This document shows positions 8,432 through 16,795 of a stretch of 64,000 nt of DNA, piece after piece (within the stretch, counting starts at the first letter, position 1; each line of letters begins with the position of its first letter). The notes beneath the pieces are model-generated. The model searched no databases. It worked only from the letters and a program-made list of their open reading frames with translations, and was not told the DNA's origin. A program made the translations under genes and the position numbers. This DNA is from JAOSJT01 sp035362335 (GTDB lineage: Bacteria > Bacteroidota > Ignavibacteria > SZUA-365). Location of the stretch: positions 124,001 through 188,000 of the forward strand of contig DAOSDL010000002.1 in the NCBI GenBank assembly GCA_035362335.1, written 5' to 3'.

Positions 8432-9889
8432 ATGAACGCACGACACTCCGCATACATCCTTCTCTGTGGCCTGCTCCTCGCGCCCGCGCTGCCGCGCACG
8501 ATGCGAGCGCAATCATTTTCCACCTTCGTCTCGTCGCTGTACGCCTCGTCGCCGCAACGACAGCAACAGCTCGCGGATAGCTTTTACAACGCGCTGCCGC
8601 AAACGCCGTACGTGGAGAACGACACGCTGTGCCACATCCTCTATCGCGGCAGTGCGCAGACGGTAAGCCTCGCGGGTGACATGAATTCCTGGAGCGACAC
8701 GCGCTCGCTACTCACCCGCCTCGGGTCGACCACGCTGTGGTATCGCAGCGATCGTTTCGAACACGATGCCCGTCTCGACTACAAGCTGGTGGTGGATGGC
8801 AATTGGATACTCGATCCACGGAATCCCCTCACCATGGCGGGCGGCTTCGGTCCGAACTCCGAGCTTCGCATGCCGCGCTATCAGGAACCGGGCGAAGTGC
8901 TGTCGAACACCGGCGTACCCCGCGGCCGCATTATCGACACCACGCTGTCCATACCGGAACTCGGCAATCAGCGGAACATGCGCATTTACCTGCCGCCCAG
9001 CCATGGCGCGCCGGACGAACGCTATCCCCTTGTGCTCTTCCACGATGGCCTGGACTATCAGCGCCTCGGCAATGCCGCCACCGTGCTCGACAATCTCATC
9101 GCGGCGCGCGCCATTCCGCCGTGTATTGCGCTGTTCATTCCCGCGGTGGATCGCACCGAGGAGTATGCCGGGTCGCAGCTCTCCACCTATGCCCGTCATC
9201 TCGCGGAAGTGCTGCTTCCCGCCATCGACGCACGGTACAACACACGCACCGACGCGGCGTCGCGCGTGCTGATCGGCTCCTCCAATGGAGGCAACATCGC
9301 TCTGTACATGGCCATGAGCTGGCCGCAGCTCTTCGGCAATGTGGGCGCGCAGTCCAGTAACATCATTCCCTCCATCGCGCAATTCTTCGCGGCGGCCCCC
9401 GCGCTGCCACTGCGCCTGTACATGGATGTAGGCACCTACGACATCCCCGTCCTCATTCCACGCGTACGGGATTTCGTGCAAATTCTCACGCTGCGTCAAT
9501 ACGATGTGCTGTATCGCGAATACAACGAGGGGCACAGCTGGGGCAACTGGCGGGCGCATATCGATGACATGTTGATCCGTTTTCTCGGACATCTGGTCAA
9601 TGCCACCGATGCGACGCCACCGGCGCCTGAAATGTTCGGCATCGGCGCGCCCTGGCCCAATCCCGCGCGCGATCTCGTGTCCATTCCGCTCACGCTCCCT
9701 GCAGCCATGCCCGTGCAACTCACGCTGTACGATTCACTGGGTCGCAGCGTACGCGTGCTTTCCGAGCGCTCCCTCTCCGCCGGCACGCACACCCTCGAAA
9801 GCGATGTGCGCGGATTGGCCCCCGGCACCTATCACCTCCGCGCCACTGCCGGAACGCGCGTCGCTGGCCGCCTTCTGCATCTGTACTGA
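8432..9889 (+). CDS. secreted esterase of the enterochelin-esterase type with T9SS sorting domain
   Basis: This 485-residue exported enzyme begins with a signal peptide (ILLCGLLLAPALPRTMRAQS). An early-set/CBM48-like domain follows (residues about 60-140, with SLAGDMNSWSD and YKLVVDGNWILDPRNP). Next comes an alpha/beta-hydrolase of the Fes/YieL type with the nucleophile motif IGSSNGGNIALY and a late histidine in YNEGHSWGNW. The C-terminal 85 residues (IGAPWPNPARDLVSIPL to the end) form a type A por sorting domain, so the product should be exported through the type IX system and anchored or released at the surface. The substrate is unknown; siderophore, feruloyl or other ester bonds are all possible. 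Confidence 0.88.
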   Translation: MNARHSAYILLCGLLLAPALPRTMRAQSFSTFVSSLYASSPQRQQQLADSFYNALPQTPYVENDTLCHILYRGSAQTVSLAGDMNSWSDTRSLLTRLGSTTLWYRSDRFEHDARLDYKLVVDGNWILDPRNPLTMAGGFGPNSELRMPRYQEPGEVLSNTGVPRGRIIDTTLSIPELGNQRNMRIYLPPSHGAPDERYPLVLFHDGLDYQRLGNAATVLDNLIAARAIPPCIALFIPAVDRTEEYAGSQLSTYARHLAEVLLPAIDARYNTRTDAASRVLIGSSNGGNIALYMAMSWPQLFGNVGAQSSNIIPSIAQFFAAAPALPLRLYMDVGTYDIPVLIPRVRDFVQILTLRQYDVLYREYNEGHSWGNWRAHIDDMLIRFLGHLVNATDATPPAPEMFGIGAPWPNPARDLVSIPLTLPAAMPVQLTLYDSLGRSVRVLSERSLSAGTHTLESDVRGLAPGTYHLRATAGTRVAGRLLHLY

Positions 9890-9902
9890 GTGGATTTCCA
9901 CG

Positions 9903-9947
9903 ATTCATCCGTGTGAATCTGTGCGAAATCCGTGCAATCTGTGGTTC
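9903..9947. repeat. short degenerate direct repeat between convergent genes
   Basis: Two near copies of ATCCGTG-N-AATCTGTG follow each other between the esterase gene and the convergent pccB gene. The wording resembles dispersed intergenic repeats seen in many environmental genomes. No coding potential or clear hairpin with a T-run is visible. Confidence 0.4.
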
Positions 9948-9975
9948 TCCCCCTCTGTACGCTCCGGCATCGCCC

Positions 9976-11523
9976 TCACAGCGGAATATTCCCGTGCTTC
10001 TTGCGCGGATTGCTGTCCACCTTGCTTTCCAGAATCTCCAATGCGCGAATGATGCGCGGGCGCGTACTCGACGGCTCGATCACATCGTCGATGTAGCCGC
10101 GCTCGGCGGCGATGAAGGGATTGGCGAATTTCTCGCGATACTCCTGAATTTTCTCGTCCAGTGCCGCGGCGGGATCGGGGGCCGAGGAAATCTCTTTTTT
10201 GAAAATGATTTCCACGGCGCCTTTCGGACCCATCACGGCGATTTCCGCCGATGGCCAGGCGAAGTTGAAATCACCGCGAATGTGCTTGGAATTCATCACA
10301 TCGTAGGCGCCCCCGTAGGCTTTGCGCGTGATGATGGTGATTTTCGGCACGGTGGCTTCGGCGAAGGCGTAGAGCAATTTCGCTCCGTGGCGAATGATGC
10401 CCCGCCATTCCTGATCGGTGCCCGGTAAAAAGCCCGGCACATCCTCGAACACCACCAGCGGAATATTGAAGCAATCGCAGAAACGCACAAAGCGCGCCGC
10501 TTTCACCGAGGCGTCGATATCGAGCACGCCGGCCAACACCGCGGGTTGATTCGCGACAATGCCCACCGAGCGTCCGTCGTAGCGCGCGAAACCCACCACG
10601 ATGTTCGCCGCGTACTCGCTGTGCACTTCGAGAAAATCGCCGTCGTCCACGGTCAAACGAATCACATCCTTGATGTCGTAGGGCTTGTTGGGATTGTCCG
10701 GGATGATGTCGTCGAGAGCGGACTCGCAGCGGTTGCGGCTGTCGCGACTCTCGCCCCGCGGTGCGCATTCGGCGTTGTTCTGCGGGAAAAAGGAAAGCAA
10801 GCGACGTATTTCATTCAGTGTCTGCACCTCATGCGCGTGTGTGAAATGCGCCACACCACTTTTACCCGCATGCGTGAGCGCGCCACCCAGCTCTTCCGAT
10901 GTCACATCCTCGTGTGTCACCGTTTTCACCACGTTGGGACCGGTCACGAACATGTAACTGTTGCCCTCGACCATGAACACGAAATCCGTGATGGCCGGCG
11001 AATACACCGCGCCGCCGGCACAGGGTCCGAGTATGGCGCTGATCTGCGGAATCACCCCCGATGCGAGGGTATTGCGGAGAAAAATATCCGCGTAGCCACC
11101 CAAGCTCACCACACCCTCCTGAATGCGCGCGCCGCCACTGTCGTTGAGCCCGATCACCGGCGCCCCCACTTTCATGGCGATGTCCATGATCTTGCAGATT
11201 TTCGCCGCGTGCGTTTCGGACAGCGATCCTCCGAATACCGTGAAATCCTGACTGAACACGAACACCAGGCGCCCGTTGATCGTCCCGCTACCCGTCACCA
11301 CGCCATCGCCGAGGATGCGCTGCTTGTCGAGTCCGAAATCCCGCGAGCGATGGGTGACGAAGGCATCGATCTCCTCGAAGCTGCCGCGATCGAGGAGAAT
11401 GTCGACGCGTTCGCGCGCGGTCATTTTCCCTTTTTCATGCTGCGCCTGTATACGCTCGGCGCCTCCGCCGAGGCGCGAAAGAGCGCGCATTTCCTGCAGT
11501 CGTTTGCGATTTTCCTCGGACAT
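9976..11523 (-). CDS. acyl-CoA carboxylase carboxyltransferase subunit (propionyl-CoA carboxylase beta-like)
   Basis: This 515-residue biotin-dependent carboxyltransferase has the two crotonase-like halves of the family. It matches from KGKMTARERVDILLDRGSF through VIGLNDSGGARIQEGV and GPCAGGAVYSPAITDF, which form the acyl-CoA oxyanion pocket. The second half shows GFLPGTDQEWRGIIRHGAK and ITRKAYGGAYDVMNSK. The sequence is closest in style to propionyl-CoA or methylmalonyl-CoA-forming PccB. AGGAG lies before the ATG. The biotin carboxylase/carrier (alpha) subunit is not in the window. The gene lies 12 bp after a coiled-coil membrane protein gene and probably shares its transcript. Confidence 0.93.
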   Translation of the reverse strand: MSEENRKRLQEMRALSRLGGGAERIQAQHEKGKMTARERVDILLDRGSFEEIDAFVTHRSRDFGLDKQRILGDGVVTGSGTINGRLVFVFSQDFTVFGGSLSETHAAKICKIMDIAMKVGAPVIGLNDSGGARIQEGVVSLGGYADIFLRNTLASGVIPQISAILGPCAGGAVYSPAITDFVFMVEGNSYMFVTGPNVVKTVTHEDVTSEELGGALTHAGKSGVAHFTHAHEVQTLNEIRRLLSFFPQNNAECAPRGESRDSRNRCESALDDIIPDNPNKPYDIKDVIRLTVDDGDFLEVHSEYAANIVVGFARYDGRSVGIVANQPAVLAGVLDIDASVKAARFVRFCDCFNIPLVVFEDVPGFLPGTDQEWRGIIRHGAKLLYAFAEATVPKITIITRKAYGGAYDVMNSKHIRGDFNFAWPSAEIAVMGPKGAVEIIFKKEISSAPDPAAALDEKIQEYREKFANPFIAAERGYIDDVIEPSSTRPRIIRALEILESKVDSNPRKKHGNIPL

Positions 11524-11535
11524 GGCTTCTCCTGT

Positions 11536-12360
11536 TCAGGACGGTGAATCGTTGCTCAGGCGCCGCGTTTCCTCCGCGTCGCGCAATTCCCTGTCGAATA
11601 ATCCGGCGAATGAACTCTCGATGGCGCTCACCGTGCTCTCGGTGGTGCCGATGTCGCCCAGCAGGCGGTCGATCTGCTCGGTCATCTCCTCGGGGCGGCG
11701 CATGGTCAGCGCCTGCTCCTTGAGCAGCACCATGGTTTCCTCCAGTGTGTCGATTTGCGCGGCGAGAATGCGGCGGTCGCGTTCGGCCGTGTCCAGCCGC
11801 TCGAGCCGCTGTAACAGCACATCGCGCTGCCGGAGACGAATTTCCCGCAACTGTTCGTCCGCAGACTCCACCTCGGCATCGAGCGTGCGCAGACGCTGCT
11901 CCACCTCGCCACGGCTGGCGGCCGCCAGGTGGCGGTCGTACTCCTGCTGGGCGGTGAGCAGGCGGGCGTATTTCTCCAGCATTTCATCGAAGCGCAGCGC
12001 CAGGCGGTCGAGAAACACGCGGCTGCCCTCGTTGTAGGTGGCGTAATTCTTCCGCACCTCGTCGGCCAGCGCGGCGAAACGCGTGCAGCGCGCACGCACG
12101 GCGTCGGGCAAGGCCGCAATCAGGCGGTCGCGCGCGCTCTCGGCGTCGATCGCCGCATGCCGTTCCATTTTCCTGTCCACCAGACGCCGGTAGGCGGGCG
12201 TCAGCGGCGCCACAGCCAGCCACGCGGCTTCGCCGCCAAGGCCCAGCAGCAGCGGCCACACGTTGCCGGAAATCAGACTCACCATTCCGATTCCCCCCAG
12301 CAACAGAAGGTTGATTTGCGACAACAGCGCCGCTTTCAGATACGACCCGTACGAACCCAT
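11536..12360 (-). CDS. membrane protein with long coiled coil, function unknown
   Basis: This 274-residue protein has one or two hydrophobic segments near the N-terminus (residues about 15-50, with LLLLGGIGMVSLISG and WPLLLGLGGEAAWLAV). About 200 residues of charged helix rich in Glu, Arg and Leu follow, with strong coiled-coil character (for example LDTAERDRRILAAQIDTL). The ATG at 12360 places the hydrophobic segment near the start as expected; an extended reading to 12513 would add an Arg-rich leader and is less likely. It faces murA divergently and precedes the carboxyltransferase gene. I do not recognise the family; a cytoplasmic coiled coil tethered to the inner membrane is the most that can be said. 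Confidence 0.7.
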   Translation of the reverse strand: MGSYGSYLKAALLSQINLLLLGGIGMVSLISGNVWPLLLGLGGEAAWLAVAPLTPAYRRLVDRKMERHAAIDAESARDRLIAALPDAVRARCTRFAALADEVRKNYATYNEGSRVFLDRLALRFDEMLEKYARLLTAQQEYDRHLAAASRGEVEQRLRTLDAEVESADEQLREIRLRQRDVLLQRLERLDTAERDRRILAAQIDTLEETMVLLKEQALTMRRPEEMTEQIDRLLGDIGTTESTVSAIESSFAGLFDRELRDAEETRRLSNDSPS

Positions 12361-12583
12361 TGTACACACCAAGGATGATAGACCTGGATTGAGCCAAAAT
12401 ATATCCAAATTCCCGCCAGCCCCAAAACGCACGCCGTCTCGACCTTCGGCCATCGTCCGCCGCGAGTCCCGCTCGCGCGAGGCATCCCGCGATGCACCCA
12501 TGCCGCGACGCATTGCACCGAATAGCGATTGCGGACTAACTTGTGACTTGGATGATCCGTTACGCGATCAACGTTGTGGGTAC

Positions 12584-13846
12584 ATGGACAAATTCATCAT
12601 TCGAGGCGGAAACCGCCTGAGCGGGACTGTCGGCATCTCCGGAGCGAAAAACGCTTCGCTGGCCCTGATCCCCGCCACCTTGCTCTGCCAGGGCGTGTGT
12701 CGATTGCACAACACGCCGCGGCTGCGCGACATCAGCACCATGTCGGCCTTGCTCGAAACCATGGGCGTGGTGATTCGCCATCCCGGCACCACGCTCGAGC
12801 TCGACAGCAGTGCGGTGCATTCGCACGAAGCGCCGTATGAACTCGTGAAAAAAATGCGCGCCTCCTTCTACGTGCTCGGACCGCTGCTCGGCCGCTACGG
12901 CCGCGCGCGTGTGTCCTACCCGGGCGGCTGCGCCTGGGGACCGCGCCCGGTGGACCTGCACCTGAAAGCCATGCAGGCCCTCGGTGCCGAAGTGGACATC
13001 GACGCCGGCTATGTGGTGGCCAAGGTGGATCGCTTGCGTGGCGCGGAAATCACCTTCGATATTTCCAGTGTCGGCGCCACGGGCAACGCCCTGATGGCCG
13101 CCGTGCTAGCCAAGGGGACTACCGTGCTCCGCAACGCCGCGACGGAACCCGAAATCGAGCAACTCGCGCAATACCTCGTGCGCATGGGCGCGCGCATCGA
13201 CGGCATCGGCAGCAATTGCCTCACCATCGAAGGCGTGGACGATCTCTCCCCCGCCGACGACGAGAACATCCCCGACCGCATCGAAGCGGGAACCTTCCTC
13301 GCGGCTGCCGCCATCACCGGAGGAGAAATCACGCTGCGCAATGTGGAAGCCGCGCATCTGACCGCCGTGCTCGCCAAACTACGCGACGCCGGCTGCACTA
13401 TCACGCTCGGCGAGCGCAGCATTACCCTTCGTGCGCCAGAAACACTCTCACCGGTCAACGTCACCACTGCCATCTATCCCGGTTTCCCCACCGACATGCA
13501 GGCGCAGTGGATGGCCATGATGACGCGCACCACCGGCTCGTCCGTCATCACCGACACGGTGTATTTCGATCGATTCAACCACGTTCCCGAACTCCAGCGC
13601 CTCGGCGCGCGCATCGACATCACGAACAATACCGCCGTGGTGCGGGGCGTATCGACGCTGAAAGGCGCCACGGTGATGTCCACCGATCTGCGCGCCAGCG
13701 CCTCGCTGATCATCGCCGGTCTGGTGGCGCAGGGAAGCACCGAGGTGCTGCGCGTGTATCACATCGACCGCGGCTACGAGGCCATAGAACTGAAACTGCG
13801 CGACCTGGGTGCGGATATTCAACGCGTGGACAGCGAGGAATACTGA
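12584..13846 (+). CDS. murA: UDP-N-acetylglucosamine 1-carboxyvinyltransferase
   Basis: This 420-residue enzyme catalyses the first committed step of peptidoglycan synthesis, transferring enolpyruvyl from PEP to UDP-GlcNAc in the cytoplasm. It carries the N-terminal FIIRGGNRLSGTV and GAKNASLALIPATLL motifs, the catalytic cysteine C116 in the loop PGGCAWGPRPVDLH (the fosfomycin target), and the late motifs YPGFPTDMQAQWMA and TDLRASASLIIAGL. The length is normal. The ATG at 12584 gives the canonical N-terminus; longer in-frame readings are non-homologous. Its stop codon overlaps the next start (TGATG), coupling it to a secreted beta-propeller protein. Confidence 0.97.
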   Translation: MDKFIIRGGNRLSGTVGISGAKNASLALIPATLLCQGVCRLHNTPRLRDISTMSALLETMGVVIRHPGTTLELDSSAVHSHEAPYELVKKMRASFYVLGPLLGRYGRARVSYPGGCAWGPRPVDLHLKAMQALGAEVDIDAGYVVAKVDRLRGAEITFDISSVGATGNALMAAVLAKGTTVLRNAATEPEIEQLAQYLVRMGARIDGIGSNCLTIEGVDDLSPADDENIPDRIEAGTFLAAAAITGGEITLRNVEAAHLTAVLAKLRDAGCTITLGERSITLRAPETLSPVNVTTAIYPGFPTDMQAQWMAMMTRTTGSSVITDTVYFDRFNHVPELQRLGARIDITNNTAVVRGVSTLKGATVMSTDLRASASLIIAGLVAQGSTEVLRVYHIDRGYEAIELKLRDLGADIQRVDSEEY

Positions 13847-14832
13847 TGCGATCACTGCTGCTTCCGCTGTTGTCTTTCATCCTGTTTGCGCCCGCCCTTG
13901 CGCAAGGCCAGCAGGCTGAAACGATGTACGTCAGCTTCTATTACGCTCCCCCCGCTTCCGGGGCCTCGCGCGGGGCTCCCGTGTATCAGGGTCTGGCTGT
14001 GAGCAGCGATCGCGGCGTGAGCTGGAGCAACCGCGGCTGGCAAACCAGCGCGGTGAGTGGCATTGCGCTCCATGGGGCCGCCGGCGACACGCTTTTTCTC
14101 GCTACTGATTACGGCGTGTTGCGCAGTACCGATCAGGGTGCGCAATGGAAACTGGTGACGGAATGGAACGTGCCCGCCGTGCTGGCCGTGCTCTCCGAAC
14201 GCGGTCGCCTGTGGGCCGCGAGTGCGCGCGGACTGTTTCTCTCCACCGATGGCGGCGAAAGCTGGGTGTTGCGCAGCGGTTCACTTACTCCTCCCAATGC
14301 GACGTACATCAGCGGCATTGCGGCGACGCCGCATGGCGTGATGATTGCCACAGCCGACGGCCTGTACCGCAGCAGCGACCAGGGACGCAGCTGGTTGCGC
14401 AGCGGCTTGCAGGGCACAGCGGTGACACGTCTGTACGCGCATCCGACCAACCCGGCCATCATGGCGGCGTGCAGCGAGGAAGCGGGTGTGTGGATTTCGG
14501 AGGATGGTGGATGGAACTGGCAGTTGCGCAACGAAGGCCTGCGCACCAAGGCCGTGAAATGCGTGGCGTTCAATCCGCGCGAACCCGAGTCCATGCTGCT
14601 CGGCACGCGCGACTCCGGTACGTATCGGTCCATCAACCTCGGCCGTCGTTGGGAAATCACCGGTGGGGGCTTGACAAATTTCAACATCACGACCTTTGCG
14701 TTCGACCCCGACAATCCCGACCGCGTGTACGCCGGCAGTGAGAACGGCTCCTTCGTGTCCAACAACAAGGGCAGTTCCTGGCAGGCATTTTCCATACGCC
14801 TCGGGTACGTCAGCAGCATCATGTTCAGGTGA
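13846..14832 (+). CDS. secreted Asp-box (BNR/sortilin-like) beta-propeller protein
   Basis: This 328-residue protein starts with a signal peptide (LLLPLLSFILFAPALAQG). It then carries about seven Asp-box turns of the form S-x-D-x-G-x-x-W: SSDRGVSW, STDQGAQW, STDGGESW, SSDQGRSW, SEDGGWNW, a weaker SINLGRRW, and SNNKGSSW. This predicts a seven-bladed propeller of the sialidase/VPS10/photosystem-assembly-factor type. Catalytic residues of sialidases are not apparent. Unlike the related protein at 16796 it lacks a C-terminal sorting domain, so it should stay periplasmic or be part of a complex. Its start overlaps the murA stop by one base, implying translational coupling. Function unknown. Confidence 0.8.
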   Translation: MRSLLLPLLSFILFAPALAQGQQAETMYVSFYYAPPASGASRGAPVYQGLAVSSDRGVSWSNRGWQTSAVSGIALHGAAGDTLFLATDYGVLRSTDQGAQWKLVTEWNVPAVLAVLSERGRLWAASARGLFLSTDGGESWVLRSGSLTPPNATYISGIAATPHGVMIATADGLYRSSDQGRSWLRSGLQGTAVTRLYAHPTNPAIMAACSEEAGVWISEDGGWNWQLRNEGLRTKAVKCVAFNPREPESMLLGTRDSGTYRSINLGRRWEITGGGLTNFNITTFAFDPDNPDRVYAGSENGSFVSNNKGSSWQAFSIRLGYVSSIMFR

Positions 14833-14834
14833 CG

Positions 14835-16604
14835 ATGAAAGCAGCACATTTCTTCCTGGCGGCCGCTCTGGCGATGAGCACGGTCGCACACGCGCAACTC
14901 AGCTTCGAGGTGCGAAAGGATTCGATCGTGACCTTCTTCGCCTCCGGTCAGGCGGAACCGGATTACGCCACAGCCACCGCCACCATTCTGCACGGCCCCG
15001 ACACCGTTGCGGGCCTGGAGTTGCTCTACGACCTCACCTCGGTGGTGTCTCCCGACATCATCGAGCGTTTCCGCATGACTTCGGCCTGGCTGCTCACGCG
15101 GCATCGGCTGCCCGATTCCATCAGCACACGCATCGCGGAGGTGTGGAGGCAATTTCCCGTGCGTCCGGCGGAATCCGATCATGAGCACCTGCTGTATTAC
15201 ACGGCGCTGTATCTCGCAACGAAACACCTGCCGGCGGAAAGCGCGCTGTTCAATGGACGCAGTGTGCAGGAAAACGAACGCGACGCCCGCTCCTGGCTGC
15301 AACAGTGGATGCGTGTGAACACGGAGGAAGGACAGGAGGAATTCGATTCGCCCACCTACGGCGCAGCGGTGTTCACCGCTCTGCTCATGCTGCGCGACCA
15401 TGCATCGGATACACTGCTCGCCCGACGCGCTGACTTGATGGCACATTGGTATCTGGCCGACGCGGCGCACGACTATCTGAGCGGGTCCTTCGCGGGCGCG
15501 CATGCGCGCGAGAATCTGCTCTCGGCCATGCAACCCATTTCCTCGGATATGACAGCCATCGCATGGCTGTACTTCGGCGATGGCGTGCGCGTTTATGGAC
15601 GCGATCAGCTGTTCGCATCACTCAGCAGCTACGAGCCCCTGCCAGAAATAGTGCAACTCGCCACCAATCGCGAAAAGGGCTATGAGTCCTGGGAAGTGAA
15701 AAAGCCCGCCTCAGTGCTGCGCGACAATGGCATGGTGCGCCGCGGACCGGTGGTGAAATACATGTACATGGATCCGCTGTTCGCCATGGGTTCGGTACCC
15801 GGCGGTCTGCTGCATCATCGCGAGCAGCACAGCTGGGATGTGACCTGGACCTCGGCGAATCCCGAACTGCCCGCGACACTGTTCCTCATGCAGCCCTTTT
15901 CCGACGTCGCCGCGTTACTTCCCTTCGTGCCGCACACCGGCGAGATCGCCCTGCGCAACACTTCCATTCTTGATCCCTACTTCCCCACGGTGACCCGCAT
16001 GGTGGGGGGATCGCCCTACGAGGATGTGTTCCAGTACCGCAACACGCTGATCGCTCTGTACGACATTCCGCAGCAAACGCGCTTCCCGGTGGTTACCGGC
16101 TTCCTTCCGCCCGCGGATGTACACACCGATATCGATTCGCTGAAATCGGGATGGATCACGTTGCGTTCAGGCGACGTGTACATCGGTTTCTATCCATTCA
16201 AACCGTATCGCCTCGCCGATGGTGTGTTCGGACGGCATTTCATCTCGCAGGAGAGGGTGAATGGCGCGCTGGTGTACGTCACCGCGAAGCACACGGTGGG
16301 CAGCTACGAACAATTCCTGCGCAAACTGCGCGCGACACGGCCGGATCTTGGCCGCCTGGATACGGACAAATCCGTGAGCTACACCACGATTACCGGCGAC
16401 GTGCTGCGCATGAGTTTTGCTGGCGAGCGCACAGTGAACGGCGCCTCCCCTCCCGCGCCCCCGTCGAACACGCTGTTCTCCAGTCCCTGGCTGCATTCCG
16501 TGCGAGGCAGTGGCGTGCTCACCATCAAGGGCGATGCTTCCGAGGTCGCTATCGACATGGGCAAGATGGAGTTGCGCAGAAGCGTTCCCGCGCGGCAAAA
16601 GTAA
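14835..16604 (+). CDS. secreted protein of unknown function, helical N-terminal half
   Basis: This 589-residue protein starts with a signal peptide (AAHFFLAAALAMSTVAHAQ) two bases after the previous gene. The first half (residues 20-280) is helical with features reminiscent of alpha/alpha-toroid enzymes (EEGQEEFDSPTYGAAVFTAL, HWYLADAAHDYLSGSFAGAH). The second half is richer in beta strands and ends without a por sorting domain. The shape recalls polysaccharide lyase or heparinase-like proteins, but I cannot identify the family or catalytic residues with confidence. A terminator follows at 16630. It probably forms an operon with murA and the Asp-box protein upstream. Confidence 0.7.
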   Translation: MKAAHFFLAAALAMSTVAHAQLSFEVRKDSIVTFFASGQAEPDYATATATILHGPDTVAGLELLYDLTSVVSPDIIERFRMTSAWLLTRHRLPDSISTRIAEVWRQFPVRPAESDHEHLLYYTALYLATKHLPAESALFNGRSVQENERDARSWLQQWMRVNTEEGQEEFDSPTYGAAVFTALLMLRDHASDTLLARRADLMAHWYLADAAHDYLSGSFAGAHARENLLSAMQPISSDMTAIAWLYFGDGVRVYGRDQLFASLSSYEPLPEIVQLATNREKGYESWEVKKPASVLRDNGMVRRGPVVKYMYMDPLFAMGSVPGGLLHHREQHSWDVTWTSANPELPATLFLMQPFSDVAALLPFVPHTGEIALRNTSILDPYFPTVTRMVGGSPYEDVFQYRNTLIALYDIPQQTRFPVVTGFLPPADVHTDIDSLKSGWITLRSGDVYIGFYPFKPYRLADGVFGRHFISQERVNGALVYVTAKHTVGSYEQFLRKLRATRPDLGRLDTDKSVSYTTITGDVLRMSFAGERTVNGASPPAPPSNTLFSSPWLHSVRGSGVLTIKGDASEVAIDMGKMELRRSVPARQK

Positions 16605-16629
16605 TCCACATTCACCGACCCCTCTTCAC

Positions 16630-16661
16630 GCGGACAGCGCAATCGAGCGATGTCCGCTTTT
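16630..16661 (+). terminator. rho-independent terminator
   Basis: GCGGACA (16630-16636) pairs exactly with TGTCCGC (16651-16657), with a 14-base loop, followed by TTTT. It lies 26 bp after the stop of the 14835-16604 gene and should end the murA transcript. Confidence 0.75.
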
Positions 16662-16795
16662 CCTAAAGCAATCCGCAGGTGCATGCCGATTTTCCTTGCA
16701 CGCGTGTGACAGGAATGTGAAATTTGAAGATGCGTTTCGTGCATACTCGACGATGTGCGGACGCGCCTCCCTTGTCGCACTCGCCCGGCATCGCC

